DNA from: Micromonospora sp. NBC_01740
GTDB taxonomy: Bacteria > Actinomycetota > Actinomycetes > Mycobacteriales > Micromonosporaceae
Reading direction: 5' to 3'
Assembly (NCBI RefSeq): GCF_035920365.1
Contig: NZ_CP109150.1
Span: 5,146,001 to 5,210,000, forward strand
Length of the DNA: 64,000 nt
Both the position numbers and the translations under genes were made by a program. Under the pieces are notes generated by a model, which did not search any database, was not told where the DNA came from, and saw nothing but the letters and a program-made list of their open reading frames with translations. The stretch's first letter is position 1, and the number at the start of each line of letters is the position of its first letter. Of this stretch, positions 41,764-51,471 are shown piece after piece.

Positions 41764-42648
41764 ATGGCCACACCCGCCGTTCGCACGCAAGACCTGACCA
41801 AGCGCTACGGAAAGGTGCTCGCCCTCGACGGGCTGGAGCTGACCGTGCCGGCCGGGGAGGTGTTCGGGTTCCTCGGCCCGAACGGCGCCGGGAAGTCCAC
41901 CACCATCCGGCTGCTGCTGGGCCTCGCCCGGCCCACCGCCGGTCGGGCTTGGGTCTTCGACGCCGACGCCGGTGACGTCGCCGCCCATCGCCTGCTGGCG
42001 TACGTGCCGGCCGACGTGGCGCTGTGGCCGCAGCTCACCGGCGCGGAGACCCTCGAACTGCTCGCCGCCACCGGACCCGGCATCGACCGCGCCTACCGCG
42101 ACGACCTCGTGGAGAGGTTCGCCCTCGACCTGTCCAAACCGGCCCGCACCTACTCGACCGGCAACCGGCAGAAGATCGCGCTCGTCGCCGCGTTCGCCAC
42201 CCGTGCGCCGCTGCTGGTCCTCGACGAGCCGACCAGCGGGCTGGACCCGTTGATGGAGCGGGAGTTCCGCCGTGCCGTCTCGGTCGCCCGGGACCGCGGC
42301 CAGACCACATTCCTCTGCTCCCACCAACTGGCGGAGGTGGAGGCGGTCTGCGACCGGGTGGCGATCCTGCGCGCCGGCCGCCTCGTCGAGGTCGCTACCG
42401 TCGGCGACCTGCGTCGCCTGCACCGCACCGAGGTGACGGCCCGCTTCACCGGCCCCGTACCCGACCTGTCCGGTGTGATGGGAGTCGACATCGTCGCTCA
42501 GGACGGCGGGACGCTCAGCTTCTCCCTCACCGGGCCGCCCGCGCCAGCACTACGCGCCCTCGCCGCCGCCGACGTCACCGCCCTCACCGTCCGGGAGCCG
42601 AGCCTCGAGGAGATCTTCCTCGACTACTACGGCGAGACCGCCCGATGA
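41764..42648 (+). CDS. ABC exporter ATP-binding protein
   Basis: A 294-residue ATPase of the drug-exporter (CcmA/DrrA-like) group: Walker A FLGPNGAGKSTT, a signature YSTGNRQKIAL, Walker B LLVLDEPTSGLDP and the H-loop CSHQL. The extra C-terminal 70 residues end with REPSLEEIFLDYYG, usual in antibiotic exporters. ATG 41764 has GGAGG about five bases upstream. The next gene overlaps as ATGA and encodes the membrane part. Confidence 0.9.
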   Translation: MATPAVRTQDLTKRYGKVLALDGLELTVPAGEVFGFLGPNGAGKSTTIRLLLGLARPTAGRAWVFDADAGDVAAHRLLAYVPADVALWPQLTGAETLELLAATGPGIDRAYRDDLVERFALDLSKPARTYSTGNRQKIALVAAFATRAPLLVLDEPTSGLDPLMEREFRRAVSVARDRGQTTFLCSHQLAEVEAVCDRVAILRAGRLVEVATVGDLRRLHRTEVTARFTGPVPDLSGVMGVDIVAQDGGTLSFSLTGPPAPALRALAAADVTALTVREPSLEEIFLDYYGETAR

Positions 42649-44273
42649 CCGCCGCCGCCCTGAGAGTGGCCGGCCGCACCGCGGGCACCGCCGCTGGGCG
42701 GGCCGTCACCCGCCTGGCCGTACGCCAGGTACGCCGCGGCGCACTGGTCGTGCTCGCCGTGACGGTCGGCATGTCGACGCTGGTCGCCGCGACCTACGCC
42801 ACGACCGTCGGAGACGGTCTCGACGCGGACGCGCTCGCCGCCCTGGCCCGCAATCCCGCGATCCGCACGCTGTTCGGCGAACCGGTCGCCCTCGACACCG
42901 CAGGAGGCTTCACCGTCTGGCGGACCGGCACCGTACTTGCCGTCGTGCTGTCGGTCTGGGGTCTGCTCGCGACCACCCGCGTCACCCGCGGCGAGGAGGC
43001 GGCAGGCCGGTGGGACCTCCTGCTCGCCGGTCGGCTGGGGCCGGCGGCGGTGCTCGGCCGGCACCTCGCGGTGCTGGCGGCCGCGACGACCCTGACCGGG
43101 GCCACGCTCGCCGTGGCGCTCGTCGCGATCGGCACCCCGGCCCGCGGAGCGGCCCTGCACGCCGCCGGTCTGGCGCTGGCCGCCACGGTGGCCGTCGCGG
43201 CGTCGGCCCTCGCCGCGCAGGTCTTCCCCACGCGGGCCGCCGCGAGCGGGGCCACGCTGGTGTTCCTCGGCCTCGGGCTGCTCGCCCGCATGGTCGGTGA
43301 CGGCGTCGCCCCGCTCGGCTGGCTGCGCTGGCTGCCGCCGTACGGGCCGCTGGCGCTGACCCGCCCCTATCAGGACGATCGGACGTCGCCCCTGATCGTG
43401 CTCGCACTCGCCACGGTCGTCCTGTCCGCCGGTGCGCTCACCCTGGCCGGCCGGCGGGACGTCCGCGACGGACTGCTCTCCCCCGCCGCCGGCCGGCCGC
43501 CCCGGCTGCGGCTGCTCAGCTCGGTGGAGACCTTCGCCGTCCGGCGGATCCTGCGGACACTCGTCGGCTGGTCGTCCGGCGTCGGCGCGTACTTCCTGCT
43601 GATCGGCGTGCTCACGGTCTCCCTGACCGACTTTCTCGCCGACAACCCCCACTTCGCCGACCTTGCCGCGCAGGCGGGCTTCGCCGGCCTCGGCACCGTC
43701 CGTGGATGCGCCGCCACCCTGTTCGCACTGCTCGCCGTACCGGTCGGCGCCTTCACCGCCGTCCGGGTCGCCGCGTTCGCCGCCGCGGAGACCGACGGGC
43801 GCCTGGCCCTCCTCCACGCCGGGACGGTCCCGCGCGCCCGGCTGCTCACCGCCGAGGTGGGCACCACCGCGGTCGGCGCTGCGGTGCTCGTCACCGTCGC
43901 CGGAGTGGCGACGTGGCTCGGCGCGATCCTGGTCGGCGCGGATCTGCCGCTGCGCGCCGCGGTCGCCGGGACCTGGAACGTCCTGCCGGTGGCGCTGCTC
44001 AGCCTCGGAGCCGCGGTCCTCGTCCTGGGCCGGGCGCCCCACGGCGTGGCGGTACTGGGCATGGTGCCGGCCGCCGGCGGGTTCCTCCTCAAGGTCATCG
44101 CGGACAGCACCGGGGCGGCGGGCTGGGTGAGCTGGCTCTCACCGTACGCCCATCTCGCGGCCGTGCCCCAGGCGACGCCGGACTGGCCCGCCACGGCCGT
44201 CATGATCGTGCTCGCTGGTGCGGCCGTGGCGGTCGGCGTGGCGGACTACCGGCGTCGGGACATGGTGGTCTAG
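42645..44273 (+). CDS. ABC exporter permease
   Basis: A 542-residue inner-membrane protein with about 12 hydrophobic segments in two similar halves (to about 250 and 290-540), as in ABC-2 exporters of polyketides in actinomycetes. Conserved spots include RGEEAAGRWDLLLAGR in the first half and AAETDGRLALLHAG in the second, both in loops that meet the ATPase. It pairs with the overlapping ATPase gene; the exported compound is unknown and no biosynthetic cluster is adjacent. Confidence 0.8.
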   Translation: MTAAALRVAGRTAGTAAGRAVTRLAVRQVRRGALVVLAVTVGMSTLVAATYATTVGDGLDADALAALARNPAIRTLFGEPVALDTAGGFTVWRTGTVLAVVLSVWGLLATTRVTRGEEAAGRWDLLLAGRLGPAAVLGRHLAVLAAATTLTGATLAVALVAIGTPARGAALHAAGLALAATVAVAASALAAQVFPTRAAASGATLVFLGLGLLARMVGDGVAPLGWLRWLPPYGPLALTRPYQDDRTSPLIVLALATVVLSAGALTLAGRRDVRDGLLSPAAGRPPRLRLLSSVETFAVRRILRTLVGWSSGVGAYFLLIGVLTVSLTDFLADNPHFADLAAQAGFAGLGTVRGCAATLFALLAVPVGAFTAVRVAAFAAAETDGRLALLHAGTVPRARLLTAEVGTTAVGAAVLVTVAGVATWLGAILVGADLPLRAAVAGTWNVLPVALLSLGAAVLVLGRAPHGVAVLGMVPAAGGFLLKVIADSTGAAGWVSWLSPYAHLAAVPQATPDWPATAVMIVLAGAAVAVGVADYRRRDMVV

Positions 44274-44344
44274 CCGGATGGCCGGACGTGGCCCTGCTGA
44301 CCGACGGCCTGCGGCGGGACGCGCAGCCGCCGAACATCGCGAGG

Positions 44345-45256
44345 TCATACCCGGTAGAACGCGCGGTAGCGGCGGATCAGCCGCCACTGCACCAGCACCG
44401 CCGCCACGGTCAGCAGGATCATCACCAGGGTCGCGGCGGCGGCGTAGCCGTAGCGCAGGTACTCGAAGCCGGTGCGGTAGACGAAGAGCGACAGGTAGGT
44501 GGTGGCGTACGGGGGTGGGCCGCCGTCGGTCACCACGAAGGCCGGCACGAAGGAGAAGTGCAGGCTCTGGATGGCGTCGCGCACCGCCAGCAGCCCCAGC
44601 ACGGGTGCCATCAGCGGCAGCGTGACCCGGCGGAACACGTCCCAGCCGGTGGCGTCCTCGATCGCCGCCATCTCGTAGACGTCGCGGGGCAGCGCGCGGC
44701 GGGCGGCCAGCAGCACCACGAAGGTCTCGCCGATGGTGAACAGGCTCATTCCGACGATCGCCGCGCGGGCGTCGGTGGGGTCGGTGAGCCACTGCGGCGG
44801 GGTGCGTCCCAGCGCGGTCAGGCCGTTCTCCCCGCCCGTGCGCAGCAGCTGGTTGATCGGCCCGTAGACGGGGTTGAGCAGCCAGAGCCAGAGCAGCCCG
44901 TAGGCGATCTCCGGCACCGCGGTCGGCAGCACCGCCGCGGTGCGGGCGCCGCCGACGCCGACCGCGCGGCGGTGCAGCAGCAGCGCCAGGCCGAGGGCGA
45001 AGAGCACCCGCAGCGGTACGGCCACCAGCGCGAAGACCAGCGAGTTCGTCAGCGACACCCGGAACACCGGGTCGTCCAGCAGCGCGACGAAGTTGTCCAG
45101 TCCCACCCAGCGGGGCGGGCGCAGCAGGTCGTACTCGGTGAAGGCCAGCGCCAGGGTGACCGCGGCGGGCAGCAGCACCAGTCCGACCAGCCCCACCAGG
45201 TACGGCGCCAGCATCAGCGCCAACTGCCGGCGCGAGCGGCGGTCCGTCGTCGTCAC
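44345..45256 (-). CDS. carbohydrate ABC transporter permease (MalF-like)
   Basis: A 303-residue permease with about six hydrophobic segments. The EAA loop reads YEMAAIEDATGWDVFRRVTLP, typical of sugar importers. Its GTG overlaps the ATPase stop (GTGA). It is the last of the importer genes read on the minus strand (permease, binding protein, ATPase, permease). Confidence 0.88.
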   Translation of the reverse strand: MTTTDRRSRRQLALMLAPYLVGLVGLVLLPAAVTLALAFTEYDLLRPPRWVGLDNFVALLDDPVFRVSLTNSLVFALVAVPLRVLFALGLALLLHRRAVGVGGARTAAVLPTAVPEIAYGLLWLWLLNPVYGPINQLLRTGGENGLTALGRTPPQWLTDPTDARAAIVGMSLFTIGETFVVLLAARRALPRDVYEMAAIEDATGWDVFRRVTLPLMAPVLGLLAVRDAIQSLHFSFVPAFVVTDGGPPPYATTYLSLFVYRTGFEYLRYGYAAAATLVMILLTVAAVLVQWRLIRRYRAFYRV

Positions 45257-46293
45257 GGGGCGTACCGGCGGCCGGAGCCGGCGTGGAAGACGTGCACGTC
45301 GGCCCAGCGCACGCCGACGCGTACCGGCGCGCCCCTGCCGGGCCGGCGGGCGGCGGGCACCCGGGCGACGACGGGGTGCCCGCCGGCGAGCCTCAGGTAC
45401 GCGTACGCGTCCTCGCCCACCACCTCGACCCGGTCGACGGTGGCCGGCGCGCCGTCGGTCGCGCCCAGGACGACCGCCTCGGGCCGGAAGCCGAGCTCCA
45501 TCCCGTCGTGGTCCGCCCCCGGGGCGGGGGCGCCGTCGGGGCGCAGCGGACCGTCGGCCGGGAGCAGGTTCATCGCCGGGGAACCGACGAAGCGGGCGAC
45601 GAAGGTGGTGGCCGGGGTGCGCCAGATCTCGTCGGGGGTGCCGACCTGCTCGATGCGCCCGTCGCGCAGCACGGCGATCCGGTCGGCGAGCACCAGCGCC
45701 TCGGTCTGGTCGTGGGTGACGTGCACCATCGTCGCGCCCAGCCGGTCGTGCAGGGCCCGCAGCTCGGCGCGCATCTGCACCCGCAGCGCCTGGTCGAGGT
45801 TGGACAGCGGCTCGTCGAGCAGGAACACGTCCGGCTCGCGCACCAGCGCCCGGGCCAGCGCCACCCGCTGCCGTTCGCCGCCGGAGAGCTGCCCGGGCCG
45901 CCGGTCCAGCAGCCCGGCGCAACCGACGGTCTCCGCCGCCGCCCGCGCGCGTTCGCGGGCCGCCGCGCGGGGCGTGTCGCGTACCTCCAGGCCGAAGGCG
46001 ATGTTCTCCGCGACGCTCAGGTGCGGGAAGAGCGCGTACGACTGGAAGACCATCGACACGTTGCGCCGGCCCGGGCGCTCGGCGGTGACGTCCCGGCCGG
46101 CGATGCGGACCCGCCCGGCGGTGACCGGCTCCAGGCCGGCGACGACCCGCAGCACCGTCGACTTACCGGCCCCCGACGGGCCGAGCACCACCAGCAGCTC
46201 GCCCCGGGCGGCGGCCAGGTCCACCTCGTGCAGCACGGTCGCCCCCCGGTACGCGGCCGAGACGCCGGCCAGGGCGAGACCCGGATCGCTCAC
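45253..46293 (-). CDS. ABC transporter ATP-binding protein (UgpC/MsiK-like)
   Basis: A 346-residue ATPase with intact Walker A (LGPSGAGKST), Q-loop (VFQSYALFPH), LSGGERQRVALARAL, Walker B FLLDEPLSNLD and H-loop VTHDQ, followed by a C-terminal OB-fold regulatory domain. Its GTG overlaps the binding-protein stop (GTGA). It energises this importer and, like MsiK in streptomycetes, could in principle serve others, including the importer-like locus at 22.8 kb. Confidence 0.9.
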   Translation of the reverse strand: MSDPGLALAGVSAAYRGATVLHEVDLAAARGELLVVLGPSGAGKSTVLRVVAGLEPVTAGRVRIAGRDVTAERPGRRNVSMVFQSYALFPHLSVAENIAFGLEVRDTPRAAARERARAAAETVGCAGLLDRRPGQLSGGERQRVALARALVREPDVFLLDEPLSNLDQALRVQMRAELRALHDRLGATMVHVTHDQTEALVLADRIAVLRDGRIEQVGTPDEIWRTPATTFVARFVGSPAMNLLPADGPLRPDGAPAPGADHDGMELGFRPEAVVLGATDGAPATVDRVEVVGEDAYAYLRLAGGHPVVARVPAARRPGRGAPVRVGVRWADVHVFHAGSGRRYAP

Positions 46294-47624
46294 CCGTGCT
46301 CCCCGCGGGCGAAGATCGGCCGGGTCTGCCGGTCGAGGTCGCGGATCACGTCGTCGAGCCGGTCGCCCCGGTGCATGGCGTTCTCCAGGATGCCGTAGGT
46401 GACGTCCTCGATCTCCGGCCAGGTGGAGACGGTCGGCAACGCCCGGACGGTGGGGATCGCGTCGAGGAAGACCTTGGCGCTGCGCGGCGGCTGGGAGGGG
46501 CCGAGGAACGCCGGGGACTGCGACACCCCGATGTGCGACGGGACGGTACGGCCGGTGGCCGCGATGATCCGCTGCCCCTCCTCGGCGATGGCGAACTCCA
46601 GGAACCGCCACGCGGCGTCCTTGTGCTTCGCGCCCCGGGTCATGCAGTACGCGTCGGAGTGCAGCACCCCGACCTGCTCCTTGTAGACGGGCAGCGGCGC
46701 GACGTCCCACTCGAAGCCGGTGATCGAGCGGAACGTGGTGGTGGAGCGGCGGGAGCTCATCAGCATGGCGAGCCGGCCGTTGGCGAAGCGCGACTCGTCG
46801 TCCTCGGCCTCCACCTCCTCGTCGGTGGGCACCACCCCGTACGCCAGCCGCAGGTCCACGAGGTTCTTCAGCGCCTCCCGGGCGGCCGGGGTGTCCAGGG
46901 TCAGCCGGGTCGGTTTCGCCGGGTCGTCGACGATCTCGCCGCCGCCGGACCAGACGAACGGGGCGAGCCGGATGATCGACGGCTCGACGCCGAGGCCGTG
47001 CACGGCCGGGCGCAGCGCCGCGCCCTCGCTCTCGGTGGCCCTGACCACCACGCCCCGCGAGTCGCGGGTCATCGCGGTCGCGGTGGCGACCAGGTCGTTC
47101 CAGGTCCAGCCGACCCTCGGCTCCGGCACGCCGTGCTTCGCGAACAGGGTGCGGTTGTAGTAGACGGCCAGGCTGGAGACGTTCTGCGGCAGGCAGAGCT
47201 GCCGGCCCTGCCACCGGAAGGCGTTCCAGGCCACCGGGTAGTAGTCGGCCGGGTCGACGGCTGCGGAGGCAGCCAGCCGGTCGTCCAGCGGCTCGATGAC
47301 GTCCTTGGCGGCGAACTGGCCGTAGAAGCGGTAGTTCATCAGGAACAGATCGGGCGGGGCGCCGCCGGCCACCGAGGTGGCGAGCCGGGCCAGCAGGTCC
47401 TTGCGGTCGCTGGCCTCGACGAGCTGCACGTCGGAGCCGGGGCGTGCCTTCTCGTACGCCTCGACGAGGGTGCGGTAGGCGGCGAGTTCCTCGGGGGCGC
47501 CGAAGACCAGCAGCCGCACCGGCCCGTCGGCGGACGACCCGGCGCCGGAGCCGCACCCGGTGGCGGCCAGCACAGCGGTGAGCAGCAGCGCGAGCAGCGC
47601 CTTCGGTCGCGTCGTCGGTCGCAT
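46290..47624 (-). CDS. sugar-binding lipoprotein of ABC importer
   Basis: A 444-residue solute-binding protein with a signal peptide and lipidation cysteine near residue 24 (AATGCGSG). The mature chain has PDLFLMNYRFYGQFA, LCLPQNVSSLAVYYNRTLF and YCMTRGAKHKDAAWRFLEF, all usual in oligosaccharide-binding proteins. It starts two bases after the upstream permease stop. The ligand is unknown; the secreted Asp-box protein upstream suggests a glycan fragment. Confidence 0.88.
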   Translation of the reverse strand: MRPTTRPKALLALLLTAVLAATGCGSGAGSSADGPVRLLVFGAPEELAAYRTLVEAYEKARPGSDVQLVEASDRKDLLARLATSVAGGAPPDLFLMNYRFYGQFAAKDVIEPLDDRLAASAAVDPADYYPVAWNAFRWQGRQLCLPQNVSSLAVYYNRTLFAKHGVPEPRVGWTWNDLVATATAMTRDSRGVVVRATESEGAALRPAVHGLGVEPSIIRLAPFVWSGGGEIVDDPAKPTRLTLDTPAAREALKNLVDLRLAYGVVPTDEEVEAEDDESRFANGRLAMLMSSRRSTTTFRSITGFEWDVAPLPVYKEQVGVLHSDAYCMTRGAKHKDAAWRFLEFAIAEEGQRIIAATGRTVPSHIGVSQSPAFLGPSQPPRSAKVFLDAIPTVRALPTVSTWPEIEDVTYGILENAMHRGDRLDDVIRDLDRQTRPIFARGEHG

Positions 47625-47626
47625 CG

Positions 47627-48481
47627 TCAGTCTTGTCCCGTCGGGTCGTCGTGGTGGAGGAAGCGCCGCTGGGCGAGCACGAAGACGGCCAGTGCCGGCA
47701 CCGTGGCCAGCACCGCGCCCGCCAGGAACACCGGGAAGTTCGTCGGGTCCAGCACCGACAGGGAGCGCAGCGCCAGCGGCAGGGTGAACAGGTCGCGGTC
47801 GTAGACGTAGACCAGCGGGTCGAGGAAGTTCGACCAGGTGAGCACGAAGGTCAGCGCGGTGAGGCCGGCGGTGACCGGGCGCACCAGCGGCAGGGCGACC
47901 CGCCACCACGTGCGCAGCGGCGACAGGTCCGCCACCAGGCAGGCGTCGTAGAGATCGGTCGGCAGCGCCCGGAACGCCAGGTGATAGACCAGGACGTAGA
48001 GCGGCGAGGTGCCCAGCAGCGCCGGGGCGACCAGCGGCACCAGGGTGTCGGTCAGGCCGAGCATCCGGAAGATCGCGAAGCGGGGCACGAGCAGCGCCGT
48101 GGCCGGCACCATCAGCGCCACCAGGGAGGCCGCCACGACGACGCCGGTGACGCGCGGGGCGATCCGGGTCAGCGCGAAGCCCGCCAGGGAGGCGACGAGC
48201 ACACTCAGCGGCACGGCGACGACCGCGACCAGGACCGAGTTGAGCGAGGCGCGCAGCAGCCCGCCCAGTTCGACGGCCTGCCGGTAGCCGGTGGTGGAGA
48301 CCGGCTCCGGCACGAACTGCGGGGTGGGCGGCGGCGGCAGGCCCGGCTCGGTGAGCGAACCGGAGACCAGCAGCAGCAACGGTGGGACGAAGACGAGCAG
48401 GACGAAGGCCGCGCCGAGGGTCCGCCAGGCACGCCCGGCCGCCCCGGGCAGCGGTGCGGGGCCGCGCACGCGGCCCCGCAC
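47627..48481 (-). CDS. carbohydrate ABC transporter permease (MalG-like)
   Basis: A permease of about 284 residues with six hydrophobic segments; the EAA loop is YDACLVADLSPLRTWWRVALP. After the first membrane helix comes a Pro-rich periplasmic stretch. I used GTG 48481; GTG 48469 is also possible, and neither has an ideal Shine-Dalgarno. The gene begins 26 bases after the Asp-box protein gene, so both may share one transcript. Confidence 0.83.
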   Translation of the reverse strand: MRGRVRGPAPLPGAAGRAWRTLGAAFVLLVFVPPLLLLVSGSLTEPGLPPPPTPQFVPEPVSTTGYRQAVELGGLLRASLNSVLVAVVAVPLSVLVASLAGFALTRIAPRVTGVVVAASLVALMVPATALLVPRFAIFRMLGLTDTLVPLVAPALLGTSPLYVLVYHLAFRALPTDLYDACLVADLSPLRTWWRVALPLVRPVTAGLTALTFVLTWSNFLDPLVYVYDRDLFTLPLALRSLSVLDPTNFPVFLAGAVLATVPALAVFVLAQRRFLHHDDPTGQD

Positions 48482-48507
48482 CGGGTCGTCGCCGATGGTC
48501 TCCTGCC

Positions 48508-51300
48508 TCAGAGCGTGAGCTGCCAGGCGCCGAGGCCGTGCGAGGCGGCGTAGAGCACCCGCTTGCCCGGCACGACGGTCAGCCCGGCGACCTCCACGTT
48601 CGGCATGCCCCGGGCCGCCTTCACCCAGGTCGTGGCGCCCTTGGCCAGCCGCAGCACACCGAAGTCGGTGGCAGCGTAGAGGGTGCCGGTCACGTCGTCG
48701 CGGACCAGGTCGGTGATCGGCTGGTCGCCGAAGTCGTACGACCGGTCGGTCCAGGTCGCGCCCGCGCCCGCCAGCCGCACCTCGAACGCGTGCCCGAGGG
48801 TGGCCGGGGTGTTCGAGTTGAAGCCGCTGTAGGAGACCCACGCCCGCGCCGGGTCGGCCGGGTCGACGTGGACGCTCGTGACGAAGCGGTTCGGCGTGGC
48901 GGCGGTGTCGATGCGCGTCCAGGTGACCGCCGACGCCGGCTCGGCGTCGACGTTGCGGGACACGAACACCCGGCCGGTGCTGGTGGCCGCGTACGCCGTG
49001 GACGAGTCGGAGGCGACGCGCTCGACGACCGAGACGGCCCCGCCGGCCCGGTCGCCCCACGCGGCGTCGGTCAGGTTGACCGTGCCCAGCGGCGCGAAGT
49101 CGCCGCACTGCGCCTCGAAGGTGCCGGTCCAGGTGTTGCAGATCCGGTCGGCCTCGGCCAGGCTCCGGTCGCCCAGCCCGAACGTCTTCGTCCGGTAGAC
49201 GGTGCGCGAGGTGCCGGCGAAGATCGTCCCGCTGACCTTCGGGTCGGTGGTCACCGGGGCGTAGAACAGGGTGCCCGGGTGCCCGAAGACCGGGTCGGAG
49301 ATCGAGATCCAGCTGCCCACGTCACCGTTGTTGAAGTTCACCTCGGGCGAGGCGTCGTAGAAGGTGTGGAAGCGGAACTCCGGCCTGCCGACGTCGAAGC
49401 CGGACGCGCCACCGTCACCGATCATCGTGTTGACCCAGCGCCGGCGCTCGCCCTTGTTCTCCCAGGTGCCGTTGTCCTGGGTGCCACCCTGGAGCAGCCG
49501 ATGGTCGTGCGGGCTGGCCGAGAGGCTGATGAACTGCAACGTGTTCATGCCCTTGTTGATGCCGTCCAGCTTCGACGGGATCTTCGACAGCATCTGCCGG
49601 CAGCGGTCCTTCTGCGCCTGCGTGGTCAGGTTGCGGTCCGGGTTGTCGCACCAGGCCGACCGGTCCACGAACTGGCCGCTGGAGCGCATCACGCCGCCGT
49701 CGTTGGCCTCTAAGAACTGGTACGGGTTGCGCGGGTTGGTGACCAGGGCGTGCTGGTCGGGGTGCAGGCCGTTGGGGTGCAGCTCGTCGGTGCCGTCGAA
49801 GGTCATGTCGGTGCCGCTGACGCCGGCGTCGGTGGAGAGCACCACGGCCCGCTTGTGGGCGACGGTCTCGCCGTAGACGTACGAACCGCCGGTGTAGACG
49901 ATGTCCGGGTGCCCGGCCGGAGTGTGCACGAACACGTCGTACCAGCACTGGCCGGTGCACTGGTTGTAGGTGGCGTAGCCCGGGTCGGCCGGGTTGGCGC
50001 TGCTCAGGTCCGCGAACGCAGGGACGCCGCCGGCCACGTCGTCGCTGCGGAACAGCCGCGAGTACGGGTTGCCGAGGTTGCCCTCGTAGACGTACATGCG
50101 GGTCTTTCCGTTCGGCAGGGCGGTCACGTCGATCGCGGCCCGGGTCTGGAAGACCGCCGGGTTGAGCGAGGGCTTGATCTGCGTCCAGGTGGCGCCGGCG
50201 TCCGTCGAGCGCCAGACCCCCCGGGCGTACGAGGAGGCGTAGACGGTGTTCGCGTCGCGCGGGTCGAGCTTGACGTAGCGCACGCCGCGCGGCGAGCAGG
50301 TGGCGGTGTTGCCGTATTCGGCGGCGCTGCCGGTGCACTGGGTGGCGACGGCCGAGCCGTTGTGGATGAACTTCCAGTTCGCGCCGCCGTCGGTGGACTT
50401 GTAGAGGCCCCACTTCGCGGCGTCGGGCACGGGCCGGGTGACGCCCGTGCAGCAGGAGCCTGACATGCCGCGCAGGGCGGTGGTGGTGGCGACGTAGAGC
50501 GTCTTCGGGTCGCCGGGCTTGACGGTGATCTCGCCGATGCCCTTGCCGGCGAGAGCGTCCTTGCCCAGCGGGCCCTTCCAGGTGACGCCGCCGTTGGTGG
50601 ACTTGTAGAGCCCGACGCCGGCGACGCAGCCGGAGGCGCAGGTGTTGGCCTCGCCGGTGCCGACGTAGATGGTCAGCCCCGTCTTGTCGTTGCGGTCAAT
50701 CTTGACCGAGCCGGCCGCGTTGATGCCGAGCGGCCCGCCCAGGTAGAACCACTTCGGCTCGGCGGCGAGGACGTTCAGGGTGCCCCAGACGCCGCCGCCA
50801 GCCGGCGTGACGTACGCCCGGCAGAGCAGGGCGTTGCAGTCCGGGGCGATGTCGATGGAGGTGACCCGGCCGCCCGCGACGTACGCGTTCGGCACGTAGT
50901 TGCCGGCGTTGCGGAACTCGGTGAACGGGTAGAGGGCCTCGCTGGGGCCGATGTTCGTCCAGCCTCGGGTGCCGCCGGCGCGCCGCTCGGCGGCGGCGTA
51001 CGCCGACTTGGAGCGGTCGACCTGGGCGATGCTGATCGTGTCGGTCGGGTACGCGCGCTCCAGGAACTCCTGCTGCGCGGCGTTGCCGGGCCCGTCCGGC
51101 GACATGCCGTCGCTGCCCGGCACGGCCTGGCGCAGCCGCTCCATGTGGGCGCCGAGCGCGCCCGGCATCTCCCCGTCGCCGGCGGCCGCGACGGGGGTCG
51201 GCACCTCGGCGCCGGCGAAGTGGATTCCGATGAGACCGGTCGACGCCACCAGGGCACCGACCGCCAGTCCTGCGAGCAGATGACGACGTCTGCGCTTCAC
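48508..51300 (-). CDS. secreted Asp-box (sialidase/sortilin-like) beta-propeller protein
   Basis: A 930-residue exported protein. Residues 1-32 are a signal peptide with an arginine-rich start. The mature chain has BNR/Asp-box repeats (STNGGVTW, STDGGANW, STDAGATW) at the turns of a beta-propeller, and similar blades later (VFVSRNVDAEPAS, DFGVLRLAKG). Asp-box propellers occur in sialidases and xyloglucanases, but also in non-enzymatic proteins; I see no clear catalytic Arg triad or acid. Location before a carbohydrate importer suggests glycan processing or binding outside the cell. Confidence 0.75.
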   Translation of the reverse strand: MKRRRRHLLAGLAVGALVASTGLIGIHFAGAEVPTPVAAAGDGEMPGALGAHMERLRQAVPGSDGMSPDGPGNAAQQEFLERAYPTDTISIAQVDRSKSAYAAAERRAGGTRGWTNIGPSEALYPFTEFRNAGNYVPNAYVAGGRVTSIDIAPDCNALLCRAYVTPAGGGVWGTLNVLAAEPKWFYLGGPLGINAAGSVKIDRNDKTGLTIYVGTGEANTCASGCVAGVGLYKSTNGGVTWKGPLGKDALAGKGIGEITVKPGDPKTLYVATTTALRGMSGSCCTGVTRPVPDAAKWGLYKSTDGGANWKFIHNGSAVATQCTGSAAEYGNTATCSPRGVRYVKLDPRDANTVYASSYARGVWRSTDAGATWTQIKPSLNPAVFQTRAAIDVTALPNGKTRMYVYEGNLGNPYSRLFRSDDVAGGVPAFADLSSANPADPGYATYNQCTGQCWYDVFVHTPAGHPDIVYTGGSYVYGETVAHKRAVVLSTDAGVSGTDMTFDGTDELHPNGLHPDQHALVTNPRNPYQFLEANDGGVMRSSGQFVDRSAWCDNPDRNLTTQAQKDRCRQMLSKIPSKLDGINKGMNTLQFISLSASPHDHRLLQGGTQDNGTWENKGERRRWVNTMIGDGGASGFDVGRPEFRFHTFYDASPEVNFNNGDVGSWISISDPVFGHPGTLFYAPVTTDPKVSGTIFAGTSRTVYRTKTFGLGDRSLAEADRICNTWTGTFEAQCGDFAPLGTVNLTDAAWGDRAGGAVSVVERVASDSSTAYAATSTGRVFVSRNVDAEPASAVTWTRIDTAATPNRFVTSVHVDPADPARAWVSYSGFNSNTPATLGHAFEVRLAGAGATWTDRSYDFGDQPITDLVRDDVTGTLYAATDFGVLRLAKGATTWVKAARGMPNVEVAGLTVVPGKRVLYAASHGLGAWQLTL

Positions 51301-51471
51301 GAGGTCCCTCCGGCAGATGACGGCGCCACCTCAGCGCGAACCCACGGATAGGCGACCGTCGCTGGCAGCGTCCACGCTGGAGGATGACAGAGCGCATCGA
51401 CGCAGACAACCCCCGGTAGCGACGGGATCGAGTGCGGGGTTGCATCCGCGCGGAGTGGGTAGTGCGCCGGC

